64,000 nucleotides of DNA, from NCBI RefSeq assembly GCF_036785885.1, contig NC_092320.1, forward strand, positions 10,355,557 to 10,419,556. The letters are read 5' to 3'. The notes under the pieces were generated by a model. That model saw only the letters and a program-made list of their open reading frames with translations, was not told the DNA's origin and did no database searches. Position 1 is the stretch's first letter. Every line of letters starts with the position of its first letter. The stretch is from Coffea arabica (taxonomy: Eukaryota; Streptophyta; Magnoliopsida; Gentianales; Rubiaceae). A program made the position numbers and the translations under genes. Positions 58,678 to 64,000 of the stretch are shown here, one piece after another.

Positions 58678-58838
58678 CCGTTCGGATTGTTTTTTTTTTT
58701 TTTTTTTTTTTTAAAGATTTTATAGAAAAATACACCGCAACGATTTGATATATTTAAGATAATAAAATGATTGAAAAATACGTGCTGCAAATTTTTTTTT
58801 TTTTTTTTGGGTTAAAAAACTTCAATTCAAACAACACC
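58678..58838. mobile_element. Small MITE with cggattgttt ends
   Basis: Left end caccgttcggattgttttt and right end ttcaattcaaacaacaccg are inverted; the body contains caacgatttgatatatttaa and T-runs that have probably expanded. Confidence 0.6.
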
Positions 58839-59601
58839 GAAATAGAGGATTTGGAGTTTGATTAGGACGCGAGACCAACAGAGCTAATCTTGGATGCTTC
58901 CTCCTGAATTCTAATTTTGGAGATTAATTTAATTAGTAGGGCGGAACTGACATTAACAAGGAGACGTGTGACTACTTACTTTTATTTTATTATTTTTATA
59001 AGGTACAAAAGCATGCATACTGCATTAGATAGATCAAAGTAAAAGGAGGCTCAACCAAAAAAGATCAATTTCATTTTTTCTTCTTTCTGAATCTTCAATG
59101 ACAGCTCGATTGCATGCTGGAAAAATTCGAGGTCTCAAAGCAATTAAAAATGGACAACATGGGCTCAGTAATTATGTTTAAATTTTGACTTTTCAAGTTC
59201 TTATGTAGCCTTAAACACCCGCAAGATCTTGCAATTGAAGAGAGAAATCTTCTTGATGTTTCCATTTCTCTACCTTTCGATTAGAGTACGATTCTTGAAT
59301 GTTAACGTAGCAAAATGACTTTATATATACATGGATACTCAATCGAATCTGAATGATCATCTCCAAAGATTCTGTTGAAACATACCTAATAGTGGCTGTC
59401 AGTTCATACCATATTTAGAAAAAAAAAAAAAGAAAGAGGCAAACCTTTTCCCTATAACTTTAGCCTGAACTCGTACTATACAAGAAGGTTATTTATGGTT
59501 GAAATCACTCAATATATCTACTATTAGCAAAACTTGAATTAGGTAGTCTAATAGTTGTGTATACAATACAGCTACTGTAGGTAGTCTAATAGACTAATAC
59601 C

Positions 59602-59833
59602 GGACATGGGGCACGGACGGTAGGTGCAACCGTCCCTAGCGGTTTTGGCCATTTTCAACTTTAGTTACACACGGAGTAACTTTGTTTGCACAACGTGTAA
59701 CTTTAGTACAAAATTTTGCCGGTCTCACATACGGTATTAAAATCGATGCACAACTTGTGATCTAGACCGCACAAATTTTTTTGACCAAATCATAGCCATT
59801 AACTGTTCAGGAACGGCCATCCTGCCCTTGTCC
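59602..59833 (+). mobile_element. 232-bp TIR element with 9-bp target duplication
   Basis: The flanking duplication actaatacc is at 59593-59601 and 59834-59842. Ends ggacatggggca and ggacaagggcag (right, reverse-complemented) are imperfect inverted repeats. The inside has gtaactttgtttgcacaacg and similar palindromic pieces. A second, inverted and more decayed copy lies at 19830-20062. Confidence 0.8.
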
Positions 59834-60885
59834 ACTAATACCGTGTTTGGGACTCCTTTTCCTTTCTAAATGCTTACTTGGAAAGTTCATAATTAATAAA
59901 AAATTAGTTCGCTTTCAAGATAAATATTAATAGTGGGAACTGGCTTGATGGTGACTTAGTGAAAAGCATCACTCCACTATACATGCCTCATTAAACTCTC
60001 TCACCCACATTTTCTGAATCTTGGGATGCATAAAAAGGAAAAGGGTTTTTTTTGTCTTCTATCCGTTAATACACTTAAATTATACGTAACTTACCATGTA
60101 GATGTATATTCATATTTATTTCACTTTCCGTATTTAGACTAGACACTTTATGAAATTAGTTTCACTTTTCTTAGAAAATTTAACACCCCCGCGTTAGCCA
60201 AACCAAAAGAACAAGTGCACTATATATAATAGTATAATACAGTGCCATTTGTCGTTTTATATACCCATCATGCCTAAGCATGATGACCATTTTTCCATCA
60301 CAATCTATTAGCCGCTTTAAATGATTTTTTTATTTTTGGAGCTCAGAGAAAACTCTAAATCTTACACAAGAAAGGGAAACCCAAAAAAATTAAATCCAAA
60401 AGCTAGAATCAAAATTTGGCGATTACCTGATTAATATTATTGTCTCCCTAGAAGATCAGGACAGCTAGCCATGTTGTTACATTCTAATGATACTAGTCTA
60501 TTCTCTTGTTTCGTTTGGTGACAGGCAGCCCTTCACTGAGGAGAAAGAAAAGGCCCACTGAGTTGGAAGAAACCGTGGGTACTGCCTCCACTCCAGAATC
60601 TGTAGTAGCAGTAAAATTACGCCAAAGATACAAACATAAATTTACACGTTAAAAGCTAAACGTGGAATGATGAAACAAAGTTCAAAAGTTTTCATTGTAT
60701 GGCATGAGCAAGTCGTGACGATAGAAACAAAAGGCGAAGCATCACTGTATCCTGTCCTATCGAATCTTTGAAAAAATTAACGCCTCCATTTTGTCAAGAT
60801 TTCTTTCTGGTACAGCAAAGATTTATTCATTACTGCACAGATCCTCGTATTCATGCAGAATATACAAAGTTTCTTCTCCCTCCCA

Positions 60886-64000
<3,115 letters not shown>

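Overview
This is nuclear DNA of a flowering plant. Genes are split by many short AT-rich GT-AG introns, spacers are AT-rich, and small DNA transposons are everywhere. The proteins are plant-specific or plant-type (FVE/MSI4, CKX, LBD, DUF4408/DUF761, an ALE2-type receptor kinase), and the codon and intron style suggests a eudicot. I cannot name the species. Exon models were read by eye: each was joined at consensus splice sites, and every complete model keeps one open frame from ATG to stop.

Layout. 88-3286 (-): 5' seven coding exons of MSI4/FVE, with the rest of the gene left of the window. 4848-6831 (-): a complete 78-residue TMEM258/OST5-type oligosaccharyltransferase subunit. 8291-15888 (-): a complete 17-exon, 1203-residue ALE2-type receptor kinase with a long proline-rich ectodomain. 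22816-29947 (-): a complete 10-exon CwfJ/CCCH zinc-finger protein (607 residues) carrying a U12-type AT-AC intron. 34861-35535 (+): a single-exon DUF4408/DUF761 protein. 36950-39596 (+): a truncated Helitron with an N-terminal Rep fragment and an intact 3' hairpin. 41399-41899 (-): a divergent LOB-domain protein. 44826-49217 (+): DENR, seven exons. 60995-64000 (+): the first four exons of a cytokinin oxidase/dehydrogenase, cut by the right edge.

The kinase and the CwfJ/CCCH gene are neighbours on one strand. From memory the Arabidopsis homologues At5g56890 and At5g56900 are also adjacent, which suggests retained microsynteny. The genes otherwise look unrelated in function (chromatin, N-glycosylation, signalling, RNA processing, translation, cytokinin breakdown), and no operon-like logic is expected.

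The spacers hold mobile elements whose ends can be read: three hAT-type elements (8-bp target duplications, perfect or degraded), three elements with 9-bp target duplications of Mutator type, several small 'ctgtttgga' MITEs, two Stowaway-like MITEs, tRNA-derived SINE remnants, a large CT/GA foldback region and the Helitron. I saw no CRISPR array, rRNA or canonical tRNA gene. The most interesting features are the AT-AC intron, a very recent 431-bp tandem exon duplication inside the receptor-kinase ectodomain, and a start codon that stands alone at the end of exon 1 of the TMEM258 gene.
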